Source: Zelopaecilomyces penicillatus
Lineage: Eukaryota; Ascomycota; Sordariomycetes; Hypocreales; Pseudodiploosporaceae
DNA: 64,000 bases
Assembly: GCA_005765155.1 (NCBI GenBank)
Contig: VCCP01000003.1
Location: 5,704,001 to 5,768,000, forward strand
Reading direction: 5' to 3'
The first letter of the stretch is position 1. Each line of letters opens with the position of its first letter. The notes below the pieces were generated by a model. That model searched no databases, was not told the origin of the DNA, and saw only the letters and a program-made list of their open reading frames with translations. Of the stretch, positions 10,341-21,770 are shown piece by piece. The position numbers and the translations under genes were made by a program.

Positions 10341-11378
10341 ATGCTAGTCCTGGCTTTTCGTCACAAGCTCAACTACAGATACTTTTTGCTCTGCGCATAC
10401 ATCAGAGTCATCTTTTCTACCTTTTCTGCTCGCCAGATTCAGGTCGTGAGCGCGACCGGTAACTCGGTGTACCGGACCTGGCTGGAGCAAAAGACGTCGC
10501 GCAACTCGGATCGTGCCAATAACGACCGGCTTGTTCATGATATCCAGCCGCTGCTGGATGTGGGTGACTCGAACATCTTGTGGATCGGTAACCGCCGCAA
10601 GGCGACCAAAGTAGTGCTGTTCTTTCACGGCGGCGGCTTCATTGCGCCGCTGATGCCGGGACATCTCGAATGGTGTTGGAATGCCTACGTCATGGCCGGA
10701 GCAGAGGCCGGTGTTGAGGTTGCGGTCGCCGTGTTGAGGTACACGCTTGGCCCGGGAGGCTTGCCACCGCTTCAGCTCCGGCAAGCGGCCGCTGCTCTCG
10801 CGGAGCTGCGCAACGCCGGGTTCCACCCCAAGGATATCATCATCGGCGGAGACTCAGCTGGCGGTAACTTGACGCTGCAAGTTCTCGGCCATCTGCTTCA
10901 CCCTCATCCCGAGGCCCAGCCTATCAAGCTGGAAGAGCCTCTGTCTGCTGCATTCATGGTATCGCCATGGGCCAGCGTCTATACCGATAGTCGCTCATTC
11001 CACCAAAACAAATCAAGCGACATGCTCTCCAGCGAGATCGTGACGGGTATGGCCGACAATTCCATCGACCATGACAGCCTCGAAAGCCATTGCAACGGAT
11101 ACGTGGCGCCGCTCGACGTAGACGCCTCGTGGCTCAACGGACTCAATACTGTGGTCAAGTCCGTCTACGTCACCGTTGGGAAAAAGGAGGTGCTGATTGA
11201 TCAGGGAGTTCGCATTACGGATATGATACGGCGTCTTGATCCGCCGGTAGAGTTGACGATGGAGGAGGCGGAGAAGGAGGCGCACGACTTTATCCTGCTG
11301 GAGGGGTGGGTAGGGGAGGTTGGGGATGCAACGCAGAGAATGAAGCGGTGGTTCAAGCCGTTGATTTCAGAAAGTTGA
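10341..11378 (+). CDS. HSL-type alpha/beta-hydrolase (esterase/lipase)
   Basis: A single exon encodes 345 aa. The family is the hormone-sensitive-lipase/steryl-acetyl-hydrolase branch. The oxyanion motif HGGG is at 96-99. The nucleophile motif GDSAGG is at 170-175, with Ser172. His315 (AHDF) and an acidic residue in VGKKEVLID (about 283-287) complete the triad. The N-terminal part (FRHKLNYRYFLLCAYIRV) is hydrophobic and may bind membrane. The ATG at 10341 is the only one in the open frame. An upstream exon ending before the CAG|ATG junction is possible but unproven. It should hydrolyse carboxylic esters. Divergent from the SDR and close to the monooxygenase, it is a plausible hydrolase for a Baeyer-Villiger ester product. 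Confidence 0.85.
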   Translation: MLVLAFRHKLNYRYFLLCAYIRVIFSTFSARQIQVVSATGNSVYRTWLEQKTSRNSDRANNDRLVHDIQPLLDVGDSNILWIGNRRKATKVVLFFHGGGFIAPLMPGHLEWCWNAYVMAGAEAGVEVAVAVLRYTLGPGGLPPLQLRQAAAALAELRNAGFHPKDIIIGGDSAGGNLTLQVLGHLLHPHPEAQPIKLEEPLSAAFMVSPWASVYTDSRSFHQNKSSDMLSSEIVTGMADNSIDHDSLESHCNGYVAPLDVDASWLNGLNTVVKSVYVTVGKKEVLIDQGVRITDMIRRLDPPVELTMEEAEKEAHDFILLEGWVGEVGDATQRMKRWFKPLISES

Positions 11379-13480
11379 TAGGAGGGTGGCTAGGGGAATG
11401 TAATATAAATATATTGGTGCGGAGTGGCCGAATACGAAGGTGAATAGTATGGTCGTAATACCTATTTTGTTTCGACGGATCTGGCATGATGAGATGACGA
11501 AGATGACATGAACTAACCTTTTTGCACATCCTGTAAGGGATGAAGCAGGAGGATCTGTAGAGTGAAATATGGTATGGAAGTGGCAAAGTATAGTCGTAAA
11601 CTGATAGTCAAAAGCCACCTCGTAGGGTGTGGAGATGGATATTGATATGGATGGACGAAGAGCAGGTCCTGAAATAGATGGCAAAACGTGGCAGGAAATC
11701 CCACGACTACTGATCTATTTATTCATCATTAATACGGCCAAGTTTAGTTCTATCTTGAAATGGAGATATTATCATATACTACTAGATTGTTGTTGCTATA
11801 TCCAGCTAGGCTAGCATCTACATCGTGCAGATGCAATTTGCATGGTGATGATGCTGCAAAGCAAAGTCACTAGTTTCATGCTAGGGAATGATTTATCTGG
11901 TCACGAGGCATGTCAAAATGGGTTGCGAAACTGGACAGATGTTTGGTGTTAATATGCCTCGACGAAAATAAGCTGAAGGAGTTGCAGACAGTCTACAACT
12001 GGAAGTTATGGAATTGAGCGCACAATCTAAAGACAAAGGCCGAGTCTGCCCTGCTGGTCTATAATTGGCACCTAGGTACCTACTAGTAGTAGTAGGTAGA
12101 ATTTCAGCTATGATTCCGTCTCATGTATTTGCATGTTCCTTGCACACTACTAGTGATATGGCCAGTAGTGCCAAGCCGTGACTTTTAGGCACATTGTTCA
12201 GCGGTGCAGAAGCCAAGTCCCGCTATCAGGGCACTAAAAGACTTGGCTGTTGCGATATCCGCCGCATTGTTTGTTTCATTTGGGGGTTGGCCGTGTTACG
12301 AAGAGCATCTCGTGGACACAACAGATTGATACTATTCGCAAATAGAGTCTGTTGACAATATAGTATTCATTTCTTTCTGCGGCGAGGATAGTATCGTGGG
12401 GATGTCTTGGTGTCAACCTAAGGGGATAGAATGGCCAGCAGTTTGAACACAGAACGCGTTAGCAGGTACATGGAGGTACCTCTGCAGCAGTGGTGGCTGC
12501 CCTCTTATTTTGAGGCTCAGCAATGCAAACAGATGGTGGGGATTGGAGTGGCAGTGGGGCGAAAAGCTTACGTACCTCCACTGTATTTCACTGCATTACA
12601 GGCCTAAGCTGACACTGACATGCATACAGTACAGGAATGCTTGTCATGAAAGAGAGCTTTGGGATGAAGCAGTTCATTCAGTGTCTAGCAGTTATTCTCA
12701 GCTTCGTATATACTTGAACAAACATACCTGTAGAGTCCCAGGCTGTAAAGAATACACTCATCATCCCACGGACAAATGCAACAGCCGCCCCAGGCCAGCT
12801 GATGGCGAAACCCCTGCCCGTTGCGCCTGTCCGCGTTACATCTGGCGGCTTGGCGGCTGCATCCCGCCTGGGGCTCTGCTCGCTAGCGGCCCAACGCCAG
12901 TGGTCAATCCTTTTTGCAGGTGGAGATGCGATCCAGCCATGGCCAGCCAACAACATGAGTGCACTGCCCTCTGCCTGGCAACCTAGCCTAGCCTTGCCCC
13001 CATTAGGGCGGGATTCCAAGGTTCTAGGTGGGCTCCCAGGGCATTTTACAGTGCCCGGGATGGATGTAATGCCATGGAGGGCCCTCGAATTCCCAGTTTA
13101 GGCGCCTTTTCCTTGTTCGCCTTCCCCATTCAAGGGAGGGTTCGGATGAGAGCGCCACCCGGATGTACTGGGCAAGGAGACAGACAGACCGACCAAGGCA
13201 GCTCTCGATTTCGTTGATAAAGCCGAACCAGCCCCTGTCCGGAATGCTGTCGTGATCCTGTCTTCGCTTTTTTTGTCGCTTTTGTCGCTCCTGTGACTCT
13301 GCACCGTTGTGCGTTTTCCTTCCGTCTCCAGTCTCTCCGACCTTGACCTTTCGCAGCAGCAGCAGACGCCGACGTCACGACCCTTTGCTGCCACCGAACG
13401 CACGCATTACGCGCGGCCTCTCCACCACCAGCTCTTCTCTCCTCCGCCATCCGAACAAAACAACATCCCCATTCACAGCC
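11379..13480. other. Intergenic region upstream of the aspartyl protease, no gene seen
   Basis: Two kilobases with no supported gene. The last 300 bp are pyrimidine-rich with CT tracts typical of fungal 5' UTRs and lead into the aspartyl-protease start. The longest frames (around 12510-13101) are compositionally ordinary and match nothing I recognise. Confidence 0.5.
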
Positions 13481-15298
13481 ATGCGGTCGTCGACGATGGG
13501 CTCAGCCATCGCGCTGCTGCTGGCAGGACAGCAGGTCGACGCGGCTGCAGCGACGCATCCAGAGGCTCCGCTCTTCCCCAGGGCCATCTCTGGCAATGGC
13601 TATCTCTCCGTTCCCGTTGGTACTGTGCAGCGTCAAAACTCCGGCAAGAGCAAAAGAGCCGATGGAAAGGCATTCGAGACGATATTGCAGAACAAGGACT
13701 TTTTCTATGCGACAGAGAGTGAGTGGCTATTTGGGGAGCTGTTCTGTTACACCCAGTATCTACTTGTATGAGCAATGATGACGCATCGTCGTCTCATACT
13801 TGTTACCCACATGGCAAACACCACCAGCATTTAACATTACTAACCACATGTGAAACGCAAATAGTCGGCATCGGAAGCCCTCCACAGAGTGTCACCGTCC
13901 TCGTCGATACCGGCTCCAGCGAGCTCTGGGTAAACCCCGACTGCACCACAGCGCCATCCGCATTCCAGGCCCGGCAATGCAACGCCTTTGGTCGCTACCA
14001 ACCCAATAAGTCCAAGACACCGCCCGTCGGCCCCTTTGGCGGCGAGACGATTAACTACGGCGACCCGTCAGACGAGTCGACACAGACATCCGTCAACATC
14101 GAATACTACCTCGACAACTTGGCCTTTGGCGATGCGCAGATCAAGAACCAAACCTTTGGTGTCGTGTCCAGCAGCGAGGGCCAGTCGCAGGGCATATTTG
14201 GCCTTGCGCCAGACCTGCGCGGCGGATTCCGTGGCAACCAACCCTACAGCTTGGTGCTCAACACCATGGCCGAGCAGGGCGTCATTGCCAGCCGAGTATT
14301 TACGCTTGATTTACGACATGCCGAAGCCGAGACAGGTGCTGTCATCTATGGCGGACTTGACCGCAGCAAGTTCATTGGAAGTCTGGAACGGATGCCCTTT
14401 GTTCGCGGGATCCAAGGCGAATTCCGCTTGGCCGTTACAGTTGACAGCCTCGGCATCACCCAGGGCAAGTCGCAGAGCTACAAGCTCGCAGGAGACGACA
14501 CCAATATGATGCTGGATTCAGGAACCACGCTCACGCGCATGCATCCATCTGCCGCGCTCCCCATTCTCGATGCGCTCAACGCTCAGGACGACGGCGAAGG
14601 ATACTACTACGTACCGTGCTCCATGCGCACCTCGGGCGGCACCATCGACTTTGGGTTCGGTTCCAAGACGATTCGCGTGCCCTTTAGCGACTTTATCCTC
14701 AAAGCACAGTCCTCTCGATCCCAGGTCTGCTACGTCGGCCTCGTCTTGACGACCGACCAACAGATTCTCGGCGACTCAGTTCTCCGTGCCGGATACTTTG
14801 TTTTCGACTGGGATAACCAGGCGGTGCATGTTGCGCAGGCTGCCAACTGCGGGAAAAGCGACATTGTAGCCGTAGGAACGGGCAAGTCTGCGGTCCCCGA
14901 CGTAAAGGGCAATTGCAAGGAGAGCGATGCCAAGGTTACAGGCTCACCAGGGGTAAGTTGAGATGAAGAGGGGAACCCTTACTTCACGTGCGTTTTATTT
15001 CTATTTTTGCTGACTTTTTGTCCCTTTTTTCCAGTCACAGCCCACTGGAACCAACGGTGCCGCGGTTCCGACATCAGCTTACACAACGGTCTACACGATT
15101 ACTTCATGCCCGGCGTTTGACAGTCAGTGTCAGACGGGTCGCGTGACGACGCAGACATTCTTGCCGGCACAGGCAACGGGTGGAAGTAACACGGGCGGCG
15201 ACGGAGACGACAAGGATGATGCGGCAGTGAGGCCGGCGGCGTTGACTCTGCTGTTTGTTTCACTCGGTGCATTTGCCATGTTTTTCAACCTGCTGTAA
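13481..15298 (+). CDS. GPI-anchored aspartyl protease (yapsin-like)
   Basis: Three exons, join(13481..13718,13865..14952,15035..15298), encode 529 aa. The ATG at 13481 has a good context (CAGCCATGC). The first intron splits an Ile codon between FFYATE and GIGSPPQS, the expected pepsin-fold junction; the second is phase 0. A signal peptide ends near residue 22-25. A propeptide follows, with a Lys58-Arg59 site suited to Kex2-type processing. The two catalytic aspartates are Asp94 in DTGSSELWV and Asp297 in LDSGTT. After the A1 protease domain comes a Ser/Thr/Gly-rich linker with paired cysteines, then an acidic GDGDDKDD stretch. The last 20 residues form a hydrophobic tail (LTLLFVSLGAFAMFFNLL) preceded by small residues, as in GPI signals. 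Likely at the plasma membrane or wall, where yapsin-like proteases process other wall proteins. Confidence 0.92.
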
Positions 15299-15723
15299 TC
15301 CCCACCCGCTCACTTACTCAGTCACTCACCCACTCACCACCGTATGATATGCATGATGCGAGTTTTTTGTCTTCATTTAATATCCGTTAGATTGAACATA
15401 GTTATGATACACGGCATACAGGAATACCCATTATGGGGGAATTGGATACCTTTGATGATGATGATGATGATGACGGGTGCCTAGATTTGATGTGAAGACT
15501 GGCGTAGAGATCAGATGTCTGGCAGTGCTGCTGCCTATCAGGAGGCACACACTTTGATAAGTAGTAGGATTACATCGGTTAAGAGTTGTAATTTTCTCAT
15601 TGGCTTTCGTATGTAGTTGCAGACAATGTTGTTGGCGCTAGAATAATATCACGACCAACAGCATCTTATTATCTCAAAGTTGCAGCCCAGCCCCAGGAAA
15701 CGCAAGTCTCTCCCATTATCATC
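15299..15723. other. Short intergenic region with (GAT)n microsatellite
   Basis: The spacer between the aspartyl protease and the kinase-like gene holds a (GAT)n run of about 20 bp at 15454-15473. No gene is seen. Confidence 0.55.
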
Positions 15724-16557
15724 ATGGCTCCTCGTATCACATCGTGGGAGGATCTCACCTGGCTCCAAGAGGAATTTGATGACGAAACAGGCGAATTCCA
15801 ACACACGAGCTTTGCAGCGGTTGATGCAGATGGCGTTGCATATTTTGGCACGTTGAAGCAAAAGAGACACAACATTACTCTTTCACAGCTTTCCACTGCT
15901 CTCACTCGTCTCTCCGACGAGGGTATATTTCCGGAACGGGCGTCTTCTGATACACAACTCAGCAAGGTTGGGGACCTGCTCCCGCCTAACTGCTATATCA
16001 AGCGACCAAACCTGTCCATGTACGATATTTTCCAGGAACATAATGTCGTCCATCTTATCGCGGAAGGGTTTTTGGAGGAAGCGAAAACAATGGAAGCTAT
16101 TTCGCAGCACTCACAGCACCCCAGCATCATTCACTACCACGGCTGCCGTGTCCAGCGTGGGCGCATCACAGGTCTCGTGCTTGACCGGCACGCCAACACG
16201 CTGATGGACTACTATCTCAAGAATAAGAACACAGCTACTGGTGCTGCTGCTGGGTCTGTAGTAGTGGACAAGGAGTCGTTAATGCAAGCGCTCACATCAG
16301 CTGTTTCTCACATCCACGCTCTTGGGTGGGCGCACAACGATATTCATCCCGCTAATATCATGCTGGATGAGCAAAGAAGCCCAGTGCTGATTGATTTCGG
16401 GTCTGCTCGTAAGATTGGGGAAAAGTTGGGGACGAGCAGAGGCACAAAGGGGTGGATTGATGGGGAGATGGGGGATTATGATACTTCAGAGGCGAGGCAT
16501 GATTGGGCGGCGTTGGAGAAGATTCGCAAGTGGTTGGATGCGCCGTTTGATGGTTGA
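15724..16557 (+). CDS. Protein-kinase-like protein (atypical, short C-lobe)
   Basis: A single exon encodes 277 aa. A kinase fold is indicated by the catalytic-loop motif HNDIHPANIM (Asp206, Asn211), the Mg-binding DFG at 224-226, a likely ATP-binding Lys93 (CYIKRPNL) and a helix-C-like Glu at 118-119 (FLEEAKTME). The first 80 residues are unlike a kinase N-lobe and show no clear glycine loop. After DFG only about 50 residues remain, with GTKGWIDGEM in place of a canonical APE segment, so the usual late C-lobe helices are missing. Similar short kinase-like proteins are abundant and rapidly evolving in filamentous fungi. Whether this one phosphorylates a protein, a small molecule or nothing cannot be decided here. 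Confidence 0.75.
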   Translation: MAPRITSWEDLTWLQEEFDDETGEFQHTSFAAVDADGVAYFGTLKQKRHNITLSQLSTALTRLSDEGIFPERASSDTQLSKVGDLLPPNCYIKRPNLSMYDIFQEHNVVHLIAEGFLEEAKTMEAISQHSQHPSIIHYHGCRVQRGRITGLVLDRHANTLMDYYLKNKNTATGAAAGSVVVDKESLMQALTSAVSHIHALGWAHNDIHPANIMLDEQRSPVLIDFGSARKIGEKLGTSRGTKGWIDGEMGDYDTSEARHDWAALEKIRKWLDAPFDG

Positions 16558-17508
16558 ACTTGAAATGATTAAGCGTTGACATGACTAGAATGCTTTGCTA
16601 GATATTTATTTAAATTCTTCAAATGTGTCTCCTTGCAGTAGGTAGATGAGTCTCTTAAACCTTTTGAGTATCCGTTTCGGCAAGTAAATTCCATGTATAA
16701 GGTAATTAAAGTAACCTCGGGGAAAATATAATCAGATAGTGCTCTGTATCCTCTGTAGTTGTAGTACACCACTCTACCAATAATGACGCCTTTAACGTGT
16801 ACTTGTCGGTACATACCGCCATGTGGGAGCGACTCAGCTCAGCTGCAGAATGCAGAGAAGTGGGTGGATAGGTAACTAGCGCAACCAAACGATGGTACCC
16901 AACCTTGAAGATACTCAAAAACAGGCATTTACAATTTGCAAGCGTGCGACTTGTACTAGTTTACGCTTGGCTGTGCTACTATTGAACCTGTTATTCAATC
17001 GCCCTCTCTCCATCGATGCCAGCCCTCCCTCGGTACTAGGTACTAGGTATGTAGGCACTGTACTGCGCTATACTCTCTGTAACCTTACTGTACCAAACTT
17101 TAGTCTCCAGGGAGAAGGTGAGGCATGGAATGGAATGGGAGGGAGTGGGGAAACCTCGGGACAGGGCATGACGGATATCCATTCATAATGATAAGGCGTG
17201 AGGAGAGTCAAAGAACCCTGGGCAGCAGGGAGAAAGAAGTACCTGCGATCCCCTATGCGAGAAGCCTCAGCTGTTTGTACCTGTCTGTGTGTCTGTATGT
17301 CAGCCTTTGATTGCCATGTCAGCCCCCAATAACCGAAGTCGTTCTGCCGCGGCTCGTCTCCATATCGGCGCTGGGGCTGTCCGTCCGTCCGTCCGTTCGT
17401 CTTTCGACTTCTTCTTGCGAGGGGGGTGTTCTGACCCTTTTCTTCTCCAAGAAAGCATCCTCTTAATTCTCTCTCTCCAACACTTTGGTAGCAGCATCTT
17501 CGCCCATC
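16558..17508. other. Intergenic region upstream of the acyl-CoA ligase, no gene seen
   Basis: This region holds the promoter side of the acyl-CoA ligase. Pyrimidine-rich stretches and a (GTCC)n run near 17380-17400 precede the start. No other gene is supported. Confidence 0.5.
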
Positions 17509-19637
17509 ATGGTCTTCTTGCCGCCTTCGTGGGTTCCCGCGCTCCCAGGTACGTACGACGTCATGGACGAAGCTGTCAGCAACTGAGCTGAGCTGAGCTT
17601 GCGCCGCGCATCGGCCGTTTTGGTGAAACCGATTTCTCTCTGCTAACGCCTGCGTCTCCCACTTCCCCTCTCACAGACGTGCCCGACTCCATCACCGTTC
17701 ACGAGTTCATTAGCAATGAGAGATACGGCCGATACCCGCTAGCCAAGTCACGACACCCGTACACATGCGGCATCACGGGCACCTCGTACAACCCTGTGGA
17801 GGTCGGAGAGCGGGTCGATCATTTGGCTCGCGCCATTGGGAAGCGCCTGGGCTTTAGTCCAGGCGAGGAGACGGAGTGGGACAAGGTCGTGGCCTTGTAC
17901 TCTGTCAACACGGTGCGTCAAGGCTGTTGGCAAGATGTAAAACCCGTTGGCTGACCGTGTCTTCTCTCCCAAGATTGACTTTCTGCCGTGCACGTACGCC
18001 ATCCATCGTCTTTCCGGCATCGCCACGCCGGCAAGCGCTGCGTATTCGTCCCAGGAACTTGAGCACCAATTGCGCATCTCCGGCGCCAGAGCGCTCTTCA
18101 CCTGTGTCCCGCTGCTTGAAAACGCTCTCGCAGCAGCCAAAGCCGTCGGCATTCCCCATGACCGAATCTTCCTGCTCCCTGTTCCGGGGGTCAAATCAAA
18201 TCCCGACTTCAAGACGATAAACGATCTGATAGACGAGGGAAAGCAGTTACCGGAGCTTCCGCCTTTGAAATGGACCAAAGGACAGGGGGCAAGGCAGACG
18301 GCATATCTGTGCCTGTCAAGCGGCACCTCTGGGCTTCCTGTGAGTGGTCATGTAAAATTTTGTGAGGCGTGGGCCTGGCTAACGAAACCCTTTTCCTCTG
18401 TCATTAGAAAGCGGTCATGATTTCGCATGTGAACGTGATTGCGAATGTCTTGCAGTTTCGCGCGTTTGAGGAAGTGGGCCGCCGTAAATTCGGTGTCGAA
18501 ACGCAGACTACCATTGGCGTCCTTCCTTTAAGCCATATCTATGGGCTTGTCATCACGGCCATCGTGGGACAGTACCGTGGGGATCAAACAGTCATCCTTC
18601 CCAAATACGACCTCACGCTATTCCTAGAGACCATCCAGAAGTACAAGGTCAACCAGCTCTATGTGGTTCCGCCAATGCTAGTTCAAATGATTGGCAACAA
18701 GGATCTATGCAGCAAACATGACTTGAGTAGCATCCGAGTCGTATTTAGCGGTGCTGCCCCGTTGGGCGTGGAAGTAGTGCACAGGATCAGGAAAATGTAT
18801 CCCCACTGGCATATTGGACAGGGTTATGGTGAGTCCGCCCACCCGTCGCTAACGATTCCAACATGGTATGCCAATAGGTTTTCTGACTATAAATGCTCAA
18901 CTTAGGCATGACAGAGTGCTCACCGGTTGTTTCAACGACAAGTGAGCTTGACATTCTGGATGGCTCGGCAGGGTCTGCTGTTCCTGGATCGCGGGTCAAG
19001 ATTATCGATTCCGAAGGGAAAGAGGTGACGGAGCATGAGACCAGGGGTGAGCTCCTTGTGCAATCGCCGGCGGTCGTGCTGGGATACCTTAACAACGAAA
19101 AAGCAAATGCCGAAACCTTTGTCTGGCATGACGATGGAAGATGGCTCAGAACAGGTGATGAAGTGGTGGTGCGGAATTCAGCAAACGGACATGAGCACTT
19201 TGTGGTCGTTGACCGAATCAAGGAGCTCATCAAGGTCAAGGTATGTCTTTTGGATAACCAAAACTTGCGCGTCTCATTGTAACTTTGCGCTGACCGAACA
19301 ACAGGGCAACCAAGTTGCTCCAGCCGAACTGGAAGCCCACCTTCTCTCCCATGAATTCGTCTCCGACTGCGCTGTCATCCCAGTCCCCGACGACCGCGCA
19401 GGCGAGGTGCCCAAGGCGTATGTCACCAAGGCAAGGGAGGCGGCGAGTGTTTCGGATGAGAAAGTTGTTGCAGCTATTCTCAAGCATGTAGAGGAGCACA
19501 AGGCTAAACACAAGTGGCTGAAAGGTGGAGTTGAGTTTATCGATGTGATTCCCAAGAGCCCGAGTGGCAAGATTCTGCGACGGCTGCTGAGAGATAAGGA
19601 GAGGCAGGAGAAGAGGACGCAAGGTCCAAAATTGTAA
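17509..19637 (+). CDS. 4-coumarate-CoA-ligase-like acyl-CoA synthetase
   Basis: Six exons, join(17509..17548,17677..17912,17974..18339,18408..18828,18906..19240,19305..19637), encode 576 aa; every junction keeps phase. The ANL (adenylate-forming) family is clear. The phosphate loop SSGTSGLPK spans an exon junction (residues 207-215). GYGMTECSP, the TGD motif in WLRTGDEV, DRIKELIKVKG, and the catalytic Lys in PKSPSGKILRR also follow in order. It should activate a carboxylic acid to an acyl-AMP and then its CoA thioester. The C-terminus PKL resembles a non-canonical PTS1, so a peroxisomal location is possible. It converges on carB with a spacer of under 300 bp. A link to carotenoid metabolism is not implied by its chemistry. 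Substrate (aromatic or fatty acid) unknown. Confidence 0.9.
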
Positions 19638-19921
19638 TTTTGGGGTTCTTTTGGGGTTTTTTTTTGGGCGTCTCTTTTGGGAGTTCTAGCATCTTTTGGA
19701 CCAGGTAATGTGTGTGTACATGTTCAATGATATATTTCAATGTTTGGAAACAGAACTTGAACTGGCTTTCTTGAGACGGCATGCACACTGATATAACTGA
19801 CAGCAGGCAAAGAGAAATCGTCAAGGCTTCCTTGGAGCTGCCTTTCTACGTCGCGGAGTTGATTAGAGTTGGAACATTGCACTGGATGTTGGTTTGAATG
19901 AGATTGACTTGCAAAGTCTAA

Positions 19922-21770
19922 TTAATATCTTGGGTTACTTGAGTTGATGAACCGAGATAGAAACCACATGAGCACTGGCAGTAGAGCAGACAGAACGGCC
20001 AACCACACAGAGCCCAAGGCCGTGAGCCGACTTGGCTTCCCCTTTTGAGCCCAATCTTGCACAATCTGCTCATGAACAATCTTGCTGCCTGCCAGACACA
20101 CCGGAACGCCCGTACCAGGATGAGTGCTTGCGCCGACAAAATACAGGCCGGAGATGTCGCTGTGCTTGTTCTTGGGTCGGAAACTCAGCACATTGAAGAA
20201 GGAGTGTGAAAGCCCTAGGATCGCACCGCGGTCCAAGTTGAATCTTTCCTTCCAGATCGGCGGAGTATCTACTGATTCCTTGATTAAGCTCTCGCGCAGG
20301 CCGCGGGCTCCTGTGCGGGCTTCAATGGTGTTGAGAACGACCTCGCGCGCAAACTTGACGAGGGCGTCCCAGTCCTGCGAGACAGATTCATCGTCGACGA
20401 TGTGTCCGACGGGTACTAGCACCACGACCGCGTCTTTCCCCGCAGGTGCAGCAGTGGGATCAATCCTGCTGGGGACGTTAACGTAAAACGAAGGTTCTTC
20501 TGGTAAGTGGTGGCGCTTAAAGATGGCATCAAAGCTTTCTTTGTACTCGTTTGCGAGAAAGATGTTGTGGCCTTGGAGCTCGGGGATGGTTCTATCAAAG
20601 GACCAGAAGAAGGAGATACTGCTGCAGGATGCTGGCCGTTTAGATAGGCTTTTGGAGTATCGGGAGGGTGGGAGGAGGTTATTGTAGGCGTAGACGAGGT
20701 CGGCGTTGATGATGACGGTGTCTGCGAGGAGTTCTTTGCCGGATTCGAGACGGACGCCGCGGGCGATGTTGTCTTTGGAGACGATGATGGAGGAGACGGG
20801 GGTGTTGAGTTGGAAGTCGACGCCGAACCGTTGTCCGACTTTGGCCAACGCTTCGAGGACCTATATTACACGGGGGGGGGTCAGTATCGAGAAGCAAAAC
20901 ACTAGAGAAGCTTTCTTACCTTTTGAAACCCTCCAACTGGGTATAGGATACCATGCGCCAACTCTGTATACTGCAGTAGAGAATACGTCCCCGGCGCATC
21001 AAACGGACTCATACCCAGATACATACTTCCAAAGGTAAACACCCTCCGCAGCTTCTCCGAGGCAAAATACCGCCCCACGCGGCTATATATACTCTCAAAC
21101 GGATGCATCGTAAACACGGACGCCAAAAACCTCGGCCGCAGCATACTCACAAGCTGCGGGAAGTTTTGGGACATGACGTGCGCCATGGACAAGTCGTAGT
21201 GTTTTCCCGACTCGCTCATAAATGAGAAGAACCCCTGAAGACCCCTTTCAGAAGAAGAGCCATCGAGTTGTTCGATTTGTTCGATTTGGCGGCCCATTTT
21301 GCAGAGATCGGTGGAGAGCTCAAAGCAGGTGCTGTCGGCGAACCAGACGGCGTAGTTGGGGTCGCATTTTAGGAGTTGGACGGCTTCGCGGGCGAGAGTG
21401 GTGTCGAGGTCGTGGAAGGTTTGGTGGAAGACTTCGGGCATGAGGAGGAGGGAGGGGCCTTGGTCGAATCTCTAGAGTTTGTTTTAGTAAAACCGTAATC
21501 ATTAAACATTTGTGATCTAAGAAGATAATTGGGAACTAACGTATCCATCGCGGTGGATGAGGGAGCATCTGCCTCCGATAAAGTCTTGTTTCTCGACGAC
21601 GGTGACTTTCCAGCCATCTTTGGCGAGACGAGCTGCTGTTGCGATTCCTCCTGCGCCGGCGCCTGCGAACGATGAGTTAGTCGACTATTCATCATTCTCA
21701 TTCTGGGTGAAAATAAAAATAAACAACATTGGAGTTACATACCGACTATAATGGCTGAAGGGGAAGCCAT
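19922..21770 (-). CDS. carB: Phytoene desaturase (CarB/AL-1 type)
   Basis: Four exons, complement(join(19922..20860,20920..21471,21541..21662,21743..21770)), encode 546 aa. The first exon supplies only MASPSAIIV plus one base of a Gly codon. The enzyme introduces double bonds into phytoene to give lycopene and, in many fungi, 3,4-didehydrolycopene, using FAD at membranes. The N-terminal dinucleotide motif is GAGAGG at 10-15, followed by VVEKQDFIGGR and RFDQGPSLLLMP. The C-terminal desaturase signature GLYFVGASTHPGTGVP comes near residue 470-490. The last 45 residues contain a hydrophobic anchor (SVWLAVLSALLPVLMWFL). The protein is somewhat shorter than the roughly 580-595 residues I expect of family members. 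It lies about 1.1 kb downstream of carRA on the same strand. Confidence 0.96.

Noticed and set aside
10232..10462. Open frame with a hydrophobic segment overlapping the esterase start
   Set aside because: It is in a different frame. No convincing donor site links it to the esterase, whose own ATG gives a complete family N-terminus.
12510..13101. Frames of 99-158 codons upstream of the aspartyl protease
   Set aside because: Overlapping frames on both strands with no domain; the area is better explained as promoter and leader.
13307..13480. 58-codon N-terminal extension of the aspartyl protease
   Set aside because: It would bury the signal peptide. The ATG at 13481 has a better context and starts a clean signal sequence.
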